Shown here piece after piece: positions 47,620-56,884 of a DNA stretch of 64,000 nucleotides. The stretch lies in the NCBI GenBank assembly GCA_947085255.1, contig CAMTVQ010000008.1, positions 1-64,000 on the forward strand, in the 5' to 3' direction. The stretch is from CAMTVQ01 sp947085255. GTDB lineage: Bacteria > Bacteroidota > Bacteroidia > Sphingobacteriales > Sphingobacteriaceae. A model generated the notes under the pieces. That model had not been told where the DNA came from. It worked only from the letters and a program-made list of their open reading frames with translations, and made no database searches. The translations under genes were made by a program, and so were the position numbers. Each line of letters begins with the position of its first letter. The first letter of the stretch is position 1.

Positions 47620-48498
47620 ATGATACGATCCATGACTGGTTTTGGCTCATTTACCCACGATGGAGAATCGATAAAGGTAAGTGTAGAAATTAAATCACTT
47701 AACAGTAAGTTTTTAGAACTTAACCTAAAGTTGCCTAAAAACTATAACGACCAAGAAATTTTTATTCGTAACGAATGTTCGCGCTTGATAGAGCGTGGTA
47801 AAGCCAGTGTTGCTATTAGTATAGAAAGAAAAAATAGTACTGTGCAATCTGTTGTAATTAATAAAGAGCTTGCCGCAGCGTATTATAGTCAGCTAACCCA
47901 ATTGGCAACTAGTTTACAGGCAGATACAGCATTACTACTTAACGAAGTATTAAAAATGCCCGATGTGATTAGCTCTAAGGAAGAAGTAGCTGATGAACAG
48001 GAGTGGGAAAGCGTACTTACGGCATTTAAGCAAGCATTTAATAATTTCGACACATTTAGATTAGATGAAGGAAAAGCACTTGCAACTGATTTACGCTTGC
48101 GTATAGTAGGTATTTTAGGCCTGCTTGATAAGGTTTCTGTAGAAGAACCAAAACGTGTTCCGCAGATAAAAGATCGGTTGAATCAGCTACTAGCAGATGC
48201 AGTTGGTGCCGAAAATGTAGATACCAATAGATTGGAGCAAGAGCTAATTTATTATGTAGAGAAGTATGATATTACCGAAGAAAAGGTGCGCTTGAAAACA
48301 CATTGCGATTACTTTTTAGAAGTAATGGATGCAACAGCAGCATCAAATGGGAAAAAGTTAGCATTTATTACCCAAGAAATAGGCAGAGAGATAAATACAT
48401 TGGGTGCAAAAGCCAATGCCGTAACCATACAGCAGTATGTGGTAAGTATGAAAGATGAGTTGGAAAAAATGAAGGAGCAACTTAATAACGTGCTATAG
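47620..48498 (+). CDS. YicC-family endoribonuclease
   Basis: A 292-residue cytosolic protein beginning MIRSMTGFGS, the hallmark of the YicC family. Members include an RNA endonuclease and adaptor implicated in small-RNA decay. The conserved C-terminal block FITQEIGREINTLGAKAN is present. The gene is directly followed by gmk (1 bp gap), a frequent pairing. A TATTTTTG at 47608-47615 may be the -7 element. Confidence 0.93.
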   Translation: MIRSMTGFGSFTHDGESIKVSVEIKSLNSKFLELNLKLPKNYNDQEIFIRNECSRLIERGKASVAISIERKNSTVQSVVINKELAAAYYSQLTQLATSLQADTALLLNEVLKMPDVISSKEEVADEQEWESVLTAFKQAFNNFDTFRLDEGKALATDLRLRIVGILGLLDKVSVEEPKRVPQIKDRLNQLLADAVGAENVDTNRLEQELIYYVEKYDITEEKVRLKTHCDYFLEVMDATAASNGKKLAFITQEIGREINTLGAKANAVTIQQYVVSMKDELEKMKEQLNNVL

Positions 48499-48499
48499 T

Positions 48500-49066
48500 A
48501 TGCAGGGTAAACTCATTATTTTCTCAGCACCATCTGGGGCTGGTAAAACTACCATTGTGCGTCACCTGCTTAAAAAGATGCCTCAGTTGCAGTTTTCGGT
48601 TTCGGCTACGACACGAGCTGCCCGTGGAGAAGAGCAACATGGGGTGGACTATTATTTTTTAAGTCAAGCTGATTTTTTACATAAGATAGCTAACCACGAG
48701 TTTGTTGAATTTGAAGAAGTGTACGAAGGCACGTATTACGGCACCTTACGTGCCGAAATTGAACGTATTTGGCAACAAGGCAAACACGTAATTTTTGATG
48801 TAGATGTGGTTGGTGGTCTGCATCTCAAGAAAAAATTTGGAGCGCAAGCGTTAGCTGTATTTGTGCAGCCTCCTTCAGTTGCGGTACTAGCCGAACGCTT
48901 GAGCGGAAGAGGTACGGATAGTGCCGAAAGTCTACAAAAACGCATTGCAAAAGCCGAAAAAGAACTCAGCTACGCCGATAAGTTTGATGTAGTATTACTA
49001 AACGACGAATTAGAGAAAAGCTGTGCAGAAGCAGAAGCTTTAGTAGCCCAATTTATTGCCACTTAA
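48500..49066 (+). CDS. gmk: Guanylate kinase
   Basis: A 188-residue enzyme converting GMP to GDP. P-loop APSGAGKTT (about 10-18), GMP-binding SATTRAARGEEQHGVDYYF, and lid SGRGTDSAESLQKR. One base separates it from yicC. Its 3' end overlaps the convergent gldD gene by 14 bp. Confidence 0.97.
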   Translation: MQGKLIIFSAPSGAGKTTIVRHLLKKMPQLQFSVSATTRAARGEEQHGVDYYFLSQADFLHKIANHEFVEFEEVYEGTYYGTLRAEIERIWQQGKHVIFDVDVVGGLHLKKKFGAQALAVFVQPPSVAVLAERLSGRGTDSAESLQKRIAKAEKELSYADKFDVVLLNDELEKSCAEAEALVAQFIAT

Positions 49067-49628
49067 AGCTCTTAATCAGCACCTCTATATCCTTTTTTAC
49101 AAAATCTAAAACTGGTTTTATCGAATCCATTTGTGGCTCTACCGAAAAGTAGAGCGCACCACGTAGGTAATGCTTGTTGCTATCGGTAAGGAAAAATTGT
49201 AGGTTAGAAGCTGTATTTCCCTCAATACCATACACCAATCCGTACACTTTATTTTCCACATTATTTATTCTAAACTCGTCAATGGATTCAGCTTTTATGG
49301 TGTGTTTAAATGCCAGTTTTCGGGTATCTTCTGTAAGTGCACTGTAAATAGCTTCGTTTGTAAGTGCTTTGTAACTTAAGTGAATACGCCCTTTAAACTG
49401 CGGCATATCTATATTTAGCCAGCAAGGTTCGGCGTCTCTAGAACTATCGGGTATTACTCTTGCATAGGTAGGGTAATCGAAGCTAAAGGGGCAGGTAGCT
49501 GTGTAGCGCACATAAGCTTTTTTTGGTAACTCTATCCTGAAAAAACCACGTGGTTTTGGACTGTAATCCGAGCTGCCACATCCGTACAGGCTTGCAACAA
49601 TAAGAAGTAGTAAAAGGTATTTACTCAT
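49053..49628 (-). CDS. gldD: Gliding motility lipoprotein GldD
   Basis: A 191-residue lipoprotein. Signal ending LYGC (Cys17), then PKPRGFFRIELPKKAY, the typical GldD opening. GldD is needed for gliding and T9SS function in Bacteroidota. It overlaps gldE by 8 bp, as in the conserved ssb-gldE-gldD order. The presence of gldD does not by itself prove that the cell glides. Confidence 0.92.
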   Translation of the reverse strand: MSKYLLLLLIVASLYGCGSSDYSPKPRGFFRIELPKKAYVRYTATCPFSFDYPTYARVIPDSSRDAEPCWLNIDMPQFKGRIHLSYKALTNEAIYSALTEDTRKLAFKHTIKAESIDEFRINNVENKVYGLVYGIEGNTASNLQFFLTDSNKHYLRGALYFSVEPQMDSIKPVLDFVKKDIEVLIKSFKWQ

Positions 49629-50943
49629 GCGTTACCGAAATTTTAACTCGTTTTATGCGTTTTTTATCAGCCGATTCAACGGTAAACGTATAGTTTTTGT
49701 GTGCAATTTTCTCGTTTATATGTACAAATCTGCCGGCAAGTTCTAGTACTAATCCACCAATAGTATCGGCTTCGCCACGTACTTCCTCAAACGGAGCATC
49801 TGGCAAGTTCATTAGGCGGTAAATATCATTAAGGGCTGTTTTTCCATCAAATACATAAGTGTTGGCATCCAATTTTGAATACTTTAGCTCATCTTCCAGT
49901 TCATCGTATTCGTCATTAATTTCACCTACTAATTCCTCCAAAATATCTTCCAGCGTAGCAATACCAGCCGTGCCACCGTACTCATCCACCACAATGGCCA
50001 TGTGCGTGCGTTTTGCTTTAAAATCACGCAGCAAATCATCTATTTTAATGCTTTCGGGTACAAAAAAAGGTGTACGTAGTAGTTTTTGCCAGTTGGAATT
50101 ATTGCCGTTACTTCTACTAATAAGTAAGTCCTTTACGTTTAATATACCCTTAATATTATCGAAGGAGTTTTCGTAAACTGGTATGCGCGAGTAGCCTGCT
50201 TCTGTTACTTTACGTAACACTTCTTCTTGCGAAATGGTAATAGAAAGTGCCACAACATCCGTACGCGAGCACATAATTTGTTTTACCGATAAACTGCTAA
50301 AATTGGCAATTCCACGTAAAATCAGACGCTCCTCTTCGCTTTCCTCATTAATATCTTGATGGTCGTTCAGCCGGTTAAACTCTTGCGGAGTAATCTTAAA
50401 AGGAGGCTTAATTACCGTATTTATTACCTTCAAAAAGTAGAGCAGCATATTGGTAAGTGGAGTAAGCAAACCACTAATTGCCCACACCAAAGGGTAAGTG
50501 TATTCGGCAAATAGCACGTTGTTTTTTTGTGCAAAAATTTTGGGTAAAAATAAGCATGCCACGATTAAAAAAAGCGCAAGCGCAATGCCTGTTACGGCAA
50601 AAATAGCCGAGCTTTCCAGTAAGCCATACAACCAATTATTGATAATGAAATAGGCAGTAAGTATAATGCTTACCATCAGCATAGCATGTGCGGTATGCAG
50701 TACTGCGCGCAAGCTAAATGGCTTATCGAGCAGGGCAAGTAACTTTGCATGAATAGGTTTTTCGCTTTTCTTGAGTTCCGCTATTTGCGATAGTTTAATC
50801 GTCAAAAAAGCAGTTTCTGCTATGCTTGTAAATGTAAGCAGGCAAAACAGAAAAAAGAGCAGCACTGCATTGTAAAGTGCAGTGCTGTCGGTTATAACCT
50901 GTACGAGTAATAAGGGATGTAAAAAAGAGTAGGGTAGGTCCAA
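49621..50943 (-). CDS. gldE: Gliding motility-associated protein GldE (CNNM/CBS/CorC-like)
   Basis: A 440-residue protein. An N-terminal DUF21/CNNM membrane region (about 20-180, four helices), a CBS pair (about 215-340, IMCSRTDVVALSI ... THMAIVVDEYGGTAG) and a C-terminal CorC/HlyC domain. It resembles magnesium/cobalt efflux proteins and supports GldD. The start appears to be TTG at 50943; no ATG upstream of the first helix is in frame. Confidence 0.9.
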   Translation of the reverse strand: MDLPYSFLHPLLLVQVITDSTALYNAVLLFFLFCLLTFTSIAETAFLTIKLSQIAELKKSEKPIHAKLLALLDKPFSLRAVLHTAHAMLMVSIILTAYFIINNWLYGLLESSAIFAVTGIALALFLIVACLFLPKIFAQKNNVLFAEYTYPLVWAISGLLTPLTNMLLYFLKVINTVIKPPFKITPQEFNRLNDHQDINEESEEERLILRGIANFSSLSVKQIMCSRTDVVALSITISQEEVLRKVTEAGYSRIPVYENSFDNIKGILNVKDLLISRSNGNNSNWQKLLRTPFFVPESIKIDDLLRDFKAKRTHMAIVVDEYGGTAGIATLEDILEELVGEINDEYDELEDELKYSKLDANTYVFDGKTALNDIYRLMNLPDAPFEEVRGEADTIGGLVLELAGRFVHINEKIAHKNYTFTVESADKKRIKRVKISVTHE

Positions 50944-50973
50944 AATTAGTTGATTGGGTAAAATGGCGTTGTT

Positions 50974-51420
50974 TTAAAATGGTAAATCATCCACTTCAGC
51001 ACTTGCCATTGGAGGTGCTGTGGTTAAAGGTGCATCTTTGGCTTCCATAGCGGCATGGTTTATAGGCTCACTGGTATTGGTGTCGTTGCTGTCTTTGCGG
51101 TCCAGCATCATAAAATTATCGGCTACTATTTCGGTTGTATAGCGTTTTTCTCCATTCTTTTCGTACGAACGGGTACGCAATTTACCTTCCACATACACCA
51201 TTTTGCCTTTCGATAAATATTTCCCAGCAATATCTGCCAAGCCGCGCCATACCACAATGTTGTGCCATTCGGTTTGTTCTACGCGTACGCCTTCTTTGTT
51301 GGTATAATTTTCAGAGGTAGCGAGCGTAAAACTGGCTACTGCTGTGCCTCCTTCTAAGTGGCGTACTTCAGGGTCTTTGCCTAAGCGACCCACTAAAATT
51401 ACTTTGTTTACTCCAGACAT
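50974..51420 (-). CDS. ssb: Single-stranded DNA-binding protein
   Basis: A 148-residue protein with an OB fold (MSGVNKVILVGRLGKDPEVR, then EWHNIVVWRGLADIA) and the acidic tip DDLPF that recruits repair and replication partners. It lies between mutY and gldE, the usual phylum order. Confidence 0.96.
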   Translation of the reverse strand: MSGVNKVILVGRLGKDPEVRHLEGGTAVASFTLATSENYTNKEGVRVEQTEWHNIVVWRGLADIAGKYLSKGKMVYVEGKLRTRSYEKNGEKRYTTEIVADNFMMLDRKDSNDTNTSEPINHAAMEAKDAPLTTAPPMASAEVDDLPF

Positions 51421-51431
51421 GGTTTTAAAAT

Positions 51432-52487
51432 TTAAGGTTGAACATAAAAACTTTGTTGTAAATATCGGTTAAGTAATTGAGGTAATGCAAATTTTTTAAT
51501 CGATTTTTTTTCGACAATCAGCAAGTTAGGCTGAGCTGCTAATTTGGCTACTTCTAAGTGCCAAAAACGTGCAAAAATACGTTGATGTGATAATAAATGC
51601 TTATTGTAACTAGAAATATGGGTAATAATGGGGGCAAGCGTTTGAATGTAGCTTTGATAAAAATCAGTTTGCATTACTTCGGTCTCCGAGAAATCTGCGG
51701 GGCTTTCCCACAGAGGAAATTGATACAAATGCTGCCAAATATCTTTGTCTATCCTTTTTTGCAGATATATATTAGCATCGGCATCGGTAACAATGAAATA
51801 ATTAAAATACCTGTTGGTAACACGTTGTTTTTTCGACTTTACGGGCAAGGTAGTAATGCTGTTATTTTGCAAAGCAATACACGAAGTATTCAAGGGGCAA
51901 TCGCTGCAATTGGGTTGAGCTGGTTTGCATTGTAGTGCACCAAACTCCATAATGCCTTGGTTATAGTCGGCAACGTTTTCTTTGGGTAATAAAGACTGTG
52001 CTGCTGCTGCAAATTCCTTTTTTCCTATAGTGCTATCAATGGCGGTTTCTATTCCAAAATAGCGCGATAATACCCTATATACATTGCCATCTACCACAGC
52101 TACAGGCTCAGCAAAAGCAAAGGAAGCAATTGCGGCAGCACTATAAGGGCCAATGCCTTTTAAGGTAAGCAACTCGGCATAAGTGCTTGGAAATTTTCCA
52201 CCGTGCATTTCCATTACCTGTATGGCGGTTTTGTGCATATTCCGTCCTCTGCTGTAATAGCCTAATCCTTGCCACAAGTGTAAAATATCAGACTCAGTAG
52301 CAGCAGCAAAATCCTGTACAGTAGGATAAGCAGCTAAAAAACGTTCGAAATAGGGAGTGCCTTGTTCTACACGAGTTTGCTGCATGATAATCTCCGACAG
52401 CCAAATAATATAAGGGTCGTTGATATGGCGCCAAGGCAGATCGCGTTTGTTGTGTTGGTACCAATGGAGAATGACTTGACTAAACAT
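51432..52487 (-). CDS. mutY: A/G-specific adenine glycosylase
   Basis: 351 residues from ATG 52487 (an ATG at 52496 adds three). It removes adenine opposite 8-oxoG. HhH-GPD fold with IIMQQTRVEQ, LKGIGPYSAAAIASFAF and the catalytic Asp in VVDGNVYRVLSR. An Fe-S loop C..PNCSDCPLNTSC and a C-terminal NUDIX-like domain complete it. The HU gene, which normally lies nearby in this phylum, is about 9.1 kb away here, so the intervening block is an insertion. Confidence 0.95.
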   Translation of the reverse strand: MFSQVILHWYQHNKRDLPWRHINDPYIIWLSEIIMQQTRVEQGTPYFERFLAAYPTVQDFAAATESDILHLWQGLGYYSRGRNMHKTAIQVMEMHGGKFPSTYAELLTLKGIGPYSAAAIASFAFAEPVAVVDGNVYRVLSRYFGIETAIDSTIGKKEFAAAAQSLLPKENVADYNQGIMEFGALQCKPAQPNCSDCPLNTSCIALQNNSITTLPVKSKKQRVTNRYFNYFIVTDADANIYLQKRIDKDIWQHLYQFPLWESPADFSETEVMQTDFYQSYIQTLAPIITHISSYNKHLLSHQRIFARFWHLEVAKLAAQPNLLIVEKKSIKKFALPQLLNRYLQQSFYVQP

Positions 52488-52575
52488 GCACAACAAGGAT
52501 AGGCAATAGAAACAACTTTTAGAAAGTTCGGCGCTTTCTAAAGCGTGAAATTAGAATGCAATAACAATAAGTTCA

Positions 52576-53580
52576 CTAGGTGTATATGGCGTTTGCCTCG
52601 CGGATACGCTTAGTAATTTTATCCTTTAATGATTGTGGCGACAATACCTTTATCCGCTCTCCGAAGGATAATATCAGCTTTTCGAGTTCGTAATTGGGAA
52701 TTACAGAAATACTGGTTTCGAAACCTAATTCAGTTTTTTTGATTTCTTTTTGTGTTTGGTGTAGCGGTTTGGTTCTTATATAAGCAGCTTGTTCTTCGTC
52801 CATTATTAATAGACGTACATCATCGGGCTTACCTTCATTTTTAGATACTCCAATGAAATCTGAAAAATAGTCCTCCCAATCAATTTCTTTGTATATGTAT
52901 GCCGTTTGTAATTCAACAAGGGGAGCTTTTATTCTATCTAAGGCAACAGTCCAGTTTTGCAGCTTTAGTGCAGGGTTATAACCCAATGCATACCATCTGC
53001 TATTAAATTGCTTTAAGTAATAAGGGTGAAACTCTATTTGGTAGGGCTGTTCGCTTTTAAAATCTTGGTAACTAATTTGTAATACCCGCTTGTTGAGTAT
53101 AGCATTAAAAATAGGGGTAATAAATGAGCGACCTTCATAATCTTCATCATTTTCAAAAGAAATAGTTTCTCTTTTTTCGGTTATCAAGCCTAACTTTTTC
53201 TCCAAAGCTGGAATCATTTCATTGACCCAATCAAATTGCGGCATTCCTTTTATGCGAGAAAGCACCTGAACTGCCGACTTTAACTGTTGCGCTTCCAGCT
53301 CGTTTATTGGTTGATTATTAATGGAGTAATTAGGGTTTGTATATCTAAAATATGCGCGTCTACCCTCCCTAAAGGGTTCAATAGGTGCTTGCCATCCCGA
53401 AAATTGCATATAATTAATATCGGCATAAAACTGGGTTTTGCCTATGCCTATTAAACCTTCATCTGATAATGCACGGTTTACTTCTGCCATTAAATCCTCT
53501 CTAGCCCATTTTCTACCCCTATTGCTTAAACATTTATCATAAGCCATATAGCGTGTAAGTGCTTTTTTATTGATTGACAT
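52576..53580 (-). CDS. WYL-domain transcriptional regulator
   Basis: A 334-residue protein with an N-terminal winged-helix region (about 1-75) and a WYL domain carrying WYALGYN (about 197-203). The C-terminal WCX extension ends DKITKRIREANAIY. WYL proteins sense ligands, often nucleic acids or nucleotides, and frequently regulate phage-defence genes. It is divergent from the methyltransferase-like gene at the left edge of the island, a typical place for a controller. Confidence 0.85.
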   Translation of the reverse strand: MSINKKALTRYMAYDKCLSNRGRKWAREDLMAEVNRALSDEGLIGIGKTQFYADINYMQFSGWQAPIEPFREGRRAYFRYTNPNYSINNQPINELEAQQLKSAVQVLSRIKGMPQFDWVNEMIPALEKKLGLITEKRETISFENDEDYEGRSFITPIFNAILNKRVLQISYQDFKSEQPYQIEFHPYYLKQFNSRWYALGYNPALKLQNWTVALDRIKAPLVELQTAYIYKEIDWEDYFSDFIGVSKNEGKPDDVRLLIMDEEQAAYIRTKPLHQTQKEIKKTELGFETSISVIPNYELEKLILSFGERIKVLSPQSLKDKITKRIREANAIYT

Positions 53581-53725
53581 ATAGTTCAGATTGACTGAAC
53601 AAGTGTACTATTTCTTTGCATGGTATCAAAAAAATAACAAACCAAAACCAAGTAAATAATACGACCAGATACACTGAACACATACCTTGAATCTTTGTAT
53701 CATCAAAACAACTAAAAAACAAAAA

Positions 53726-54526
53726 ATGGAAACTATGAACAACACTTACGCAAACAATGTAAAATCTGCAATTGCAGTAAACCCAACTTTCAAAGCTATT
53801 TGCGATTTTAATATTCAAGCATTTCCTGCTGATGGATATTCAAGATATTATAACCAACTGAGCAATGGCAAAGCAATTTTAGAAACTCCAGAACAGTTGA
53901 ATGCTTATTTGGCTGCATACGCTGATATGCACCAATACAAACTAAATCTTGCTTTTGCTTCATTATTTGGCAAAGAGAATTTTAACAACAAATCGGCTGA
54001 AATTATAGACTGGGGTTGCGGACAGGCTTTTGCATCTTGTGTGCTAATAGATTTTATCAAGAATAATAACATCAATCTTGATTTGTCAAAATTCACTTTA
54101 ATTGAGCCATCTTCGCTGGCATTACAAAGAGGATTAGAACATATTGATGCCATTTACCAAAGAAAACCAAAACCACAAACCTTTTCGGTAAACGAAATGG
54201 CAGATAGTCCACTTGACATAAAAAAGGTGCATACAAAGGATAAAATAAAAATCCATCTTTTTTCTAATCTGCTTGATATGGAAAGTTTAGATTTGGAAAA
54301 CGTTTTTAAAAACGTAAGCAGCAATTTTGAGGGATTGAATTATTTTGTGTGTGTAAGCCCTGTAAATGGTATGAAGCTAAATAGATTTTTTACCCTATTT
54401 GATAAAGCAACTTTAGTATCAACAACAAAGAGCCGTATTGCTGCCGAAATTTTTAGACCAAGTGCTATGAAAAAGATTCAGCGATTAATATCGCGAGTAG
54501 AATATATATTCAAAACAGAACTATAA
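53726..54526 (+). CDS. SAM-dependent methyltransferase-like protein
   Basis: 266 residues from ATG 53726; an upstream in-frame start at 53687 adds a Lys-rich stretch without homology. The motif IIDWGCGQAFASCVL (about 92-106) resembles SAM-binding motif I, followed by FTLIEPSSLAL as the acidic motif II. No target-recognition domain or NPPY/DPPY motif is seen, so a DNA methylase role is unlikely. Function not recognised. Next gene 10 bp downstream. Confidence 0.6.
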   Translation: METMNNTYANNVKSAIAVNPTFKAICDFNIQAFPADGYSRYYNQLSNGKAILETPEQLNAYLAAYADMHQYKLNLAFASLFGKENFNNKSAEIIDWGCGQAFASCVLIDFIKNNNINLDLSKFTLIEPSSLALQRGLEHIDAIYQRKPKPQTFSVNEMADSPLDIKKVHTKDKIKIHLFSNLLDMESLDLENVFKNVSSNFEGLNYFVCVSPVNGMKLNRFFTLFDKATLVSTTKSRIAAEIFRPSAMKKIQRLISRVEYIFKTEL

Positions 54527-54536
54527 ACCATTATAG

Positions 54537-55178
54537 ATGAAAGATATGAACACAGCCAATCAAGCTGATTTGTTTGGAAATGCTCCAGCAGTAGCGCACA
54601 ACCCCATCATTAAATTACCAGATGCCGAATTGGTGTATCACCCTATGTTTTATACTAAAACAGAAAGCGACAAACTATTGGCAACACTATTAGCAACTAT
54701 CGCTTGGAAACAGGATAAAATTAGAATGTATGGCAAAGAGCTACCCTTGCCCCGCCTTTCGGCTTGGTACGGAGATAGTGCAAAACACTATACCTACTCG
54801 GGCATTACGCTCAACCCATTGCCCTGGACGAAAGAGTTGTTGCAGATAAAAGAAAGAATTGAGGCAGAAGCTGGGGTAACATTTACAAGTGTGCTACTCA
54901 ACCGCTACCGCGATGGGCAGGATTATGTGGGCTGGCATGCCGATGATGAAAAAGAATTGGGTAAAAACCCAGTAATTGGCTCGGTAAATTTTGGGGCAAC
55001 GCGCAAGTTCCAGTTGCGGAGAATTGACGACCACAAAGAGAAATTTGAAGTAGAGTTAAAACACGGAACTTTTTTAGTAATGCAAGGCAGTACCCAGCAC
55101 TACTGGCAACACCAAGTACCCAAAACTGCCTTAAAAATAGGCGAACGATTGAATTTAACTTTTAGAGTGATAAATTAA
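54537..55178 (+). CDS. alkB: AlkB-family 2-oxoglutarate/Fe(II) dioxygenase
   Basis: A 213-residue demethylase of the AlkB family, which repairs alkylated DNA or RNA bases. Fe ligands His134, Asp136 (WHADDEKELG) and His192 are present, with Arg204 and Arg210 of the RLNLTFR block binding 2-oxoglutarate. PRLSAWYGD is the substrate lid. This is the compact ALKBH2/3-like type. A shorter start at 54546 is possible. It sits 8 bp before the split ATPase. Confidence 0.93.
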   Translation: MKDMNTANQADLFGNAPAVAHNPIIKLPDAELVYHPMFYTKTESDKLLATLLATIAWKQDKIRMYGKELPLPRLSAWYGDSAKHYTYSGITLNPLPWTKELLQIKERIEAEAGVTFTSVLLNRYRDGQDYVGWHADDEKELGKNPVIGSVNFGATRKFQLRRIDDHKEKFEVELKHGTFLVMQGSTQHYWQHQVPKTALKIGERLNLTFRVIN

Positions 55179-55186
55179 ATAGTGAT

Positions 55187-56884
55187 ATGAAATATATTGG
55201 CATACAAAATTTTAGAAATTTTGGCAAAATGGAGCACTTCGATTTTGCACCCCTTACCATACTTACAGGTACAAATAATTCGGGGAAAAGCTCGCTTTCT
55301 AAGGCATTGCTATTAGTAAAAAAGAATCTAGCAGCAGGCTGGCTATGGCAAAAAATCAATTTTAAGGATAGGGAGTTAAACTTAGGGGATTTTGCTTCTG
55401 TTTTTAATAATAAGGCAGCTTAAAATGCACATATGTGTTTTAGGTATCCTGTTTCATTATATGGGATTAATGAAAATAATTATGTAGAGATTGCCCTATG
55501 TAAGGAATCTCAGAAGTATGAGTTAAAGACTCTTTTTTTGAACAGTAAGCCATGTATCGTACAAAAAATTGCCTATAATGAAAAGCCGTTTGGCGATACA
55601 CCATACCCTGAGTTAACTGATGAGTCATCCCATTTTATTATTAATGAAGATACTATTTTGTCATTTCTAAGGGGGATAAAGGAAATCTATCAAAGCAAAG
55701 TTGATAGTTTAACTATAGATAAGTACAAGCAGTCTGTTGACGAGGAAAGAGAGTATTGGGACATTGATGAGAACTCTCAGCCAGAATCATTTAAAAGTTG
55801 GAAAGAATCTCAAATAAAGGGGATCCGAGAGGTTTATTATAATATTAATGAACTGGATATTACAGATTCCTTACTGAATTTTAAGGATGAGAGTGGCAAT
55901 TATGTCGATAAAACTATAAACGATGAGATAAAAGAAAGGTTTAACCGTCAATGGAATCAGGGATATGATACTATTGATTATAACCTAATTGACTTAAAAA
56001 TAAGTTGCGGAGACGATAATCAATACGCCCAAAATAGGGGTATAGATACCTGTAAAATAAAAATTAAGCACAATAACCAAACATACACATTAGATAATGC
56101 TGCGTATTCTTATATATGGTTTAATGTTGTCCAGAAGAAGTTGAAAAGCGCAGAGGATGAAAGTAAAAAAGATTTTCAAGGCATTGAATACTTGCCTTGT
56201 AATATGCTTAATCAAAGGAGAGGGATAATTGCAGAAAATATAGATGAAAGGCTAAATTATCTTTTGAGTAAACTTTCGAAATTAAATTCTAATTATGTAG
56301 CTGATTCGTTTGTGCTGAAGTACTTGAAAGTTTTTGAAATTGGAACTAATTTGGAGGTGAAAAAATATGACGATACTATATATAAAATCTATGTACATAA
56401 TGGCGATAGCGAAATTTTATTGGCAGATTTAGGTCTTGGCTATACTCATTTAGCAACAATACTTTTAAAGATTAATATTATCGCGAAATCAAATAATGAA
56501 GAGGGCAAGTATAAGCCGCAAACCCTCATCATCGAAGAACCCGAATCGCATTTGCATCCTGCACTACAATCAAAATTGGCAGATATGTTTGCAGAGGCGT
56601 ACGAAAAGTTTAATATACAGTTTGTGATAGAAACCCACAGCGAGTATTTGATTAGAAAACTACAATATAAGATAGCGGAGGGTAGTTTTAGACCAGAAGA
56701 TGCGGTGGTATATTATTTAAACAACGTGTCAGAAAATGCAAAAGCTCCAGTAAAAAAAATAACCTTTGAGCAAGATGGTAGCCTATCCTCCAATTTTGGT
56801 TCGGGCTTTTTTGATGAGGCAGATAATATTGCTATTGATATTTTCAACCTTAAGAACAGACAAAAGAAGGATAATCATGTATAA
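55187..56884 (+). pseudogene. OLD/DUF3696-like AAA ATPase interrupted by an in-frame stop
   Basis: Two parts in the same frame: 55187-55423 (78 residues, Walker A GTNNSGKSS) and 55433-56884 (483 residues, with IIEEPESHLHPAL Walker B and ETHSEYLIRKL D-loop/switch). They are separated by TAA at 55421-55423. Together they would form a single ABC-type ATPase of about 565 residues. The C-terminus (SNFGSGFFDEADNIAIDIF) matches the DUF3696 family end. It may be a nonsense-mutated gene, a true split ATPase (ATG 55433 allows restart), or a sequence error. The downstream gene overlaps its stop. Confidence 0.75.

Noticed and set aside
53726..54526. DNA modification methylase of a restriction system
   Set aside because: No NPPY/DPPY motif, no target-recognition region and no restriction enzyme beside it.
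56766..56876. N-terminal extension of the HDR protein
   Set aside because: It is encoded within the ATPase coding region in another frame; ATG 56877 overlapping the ATPase stop is the natural start.
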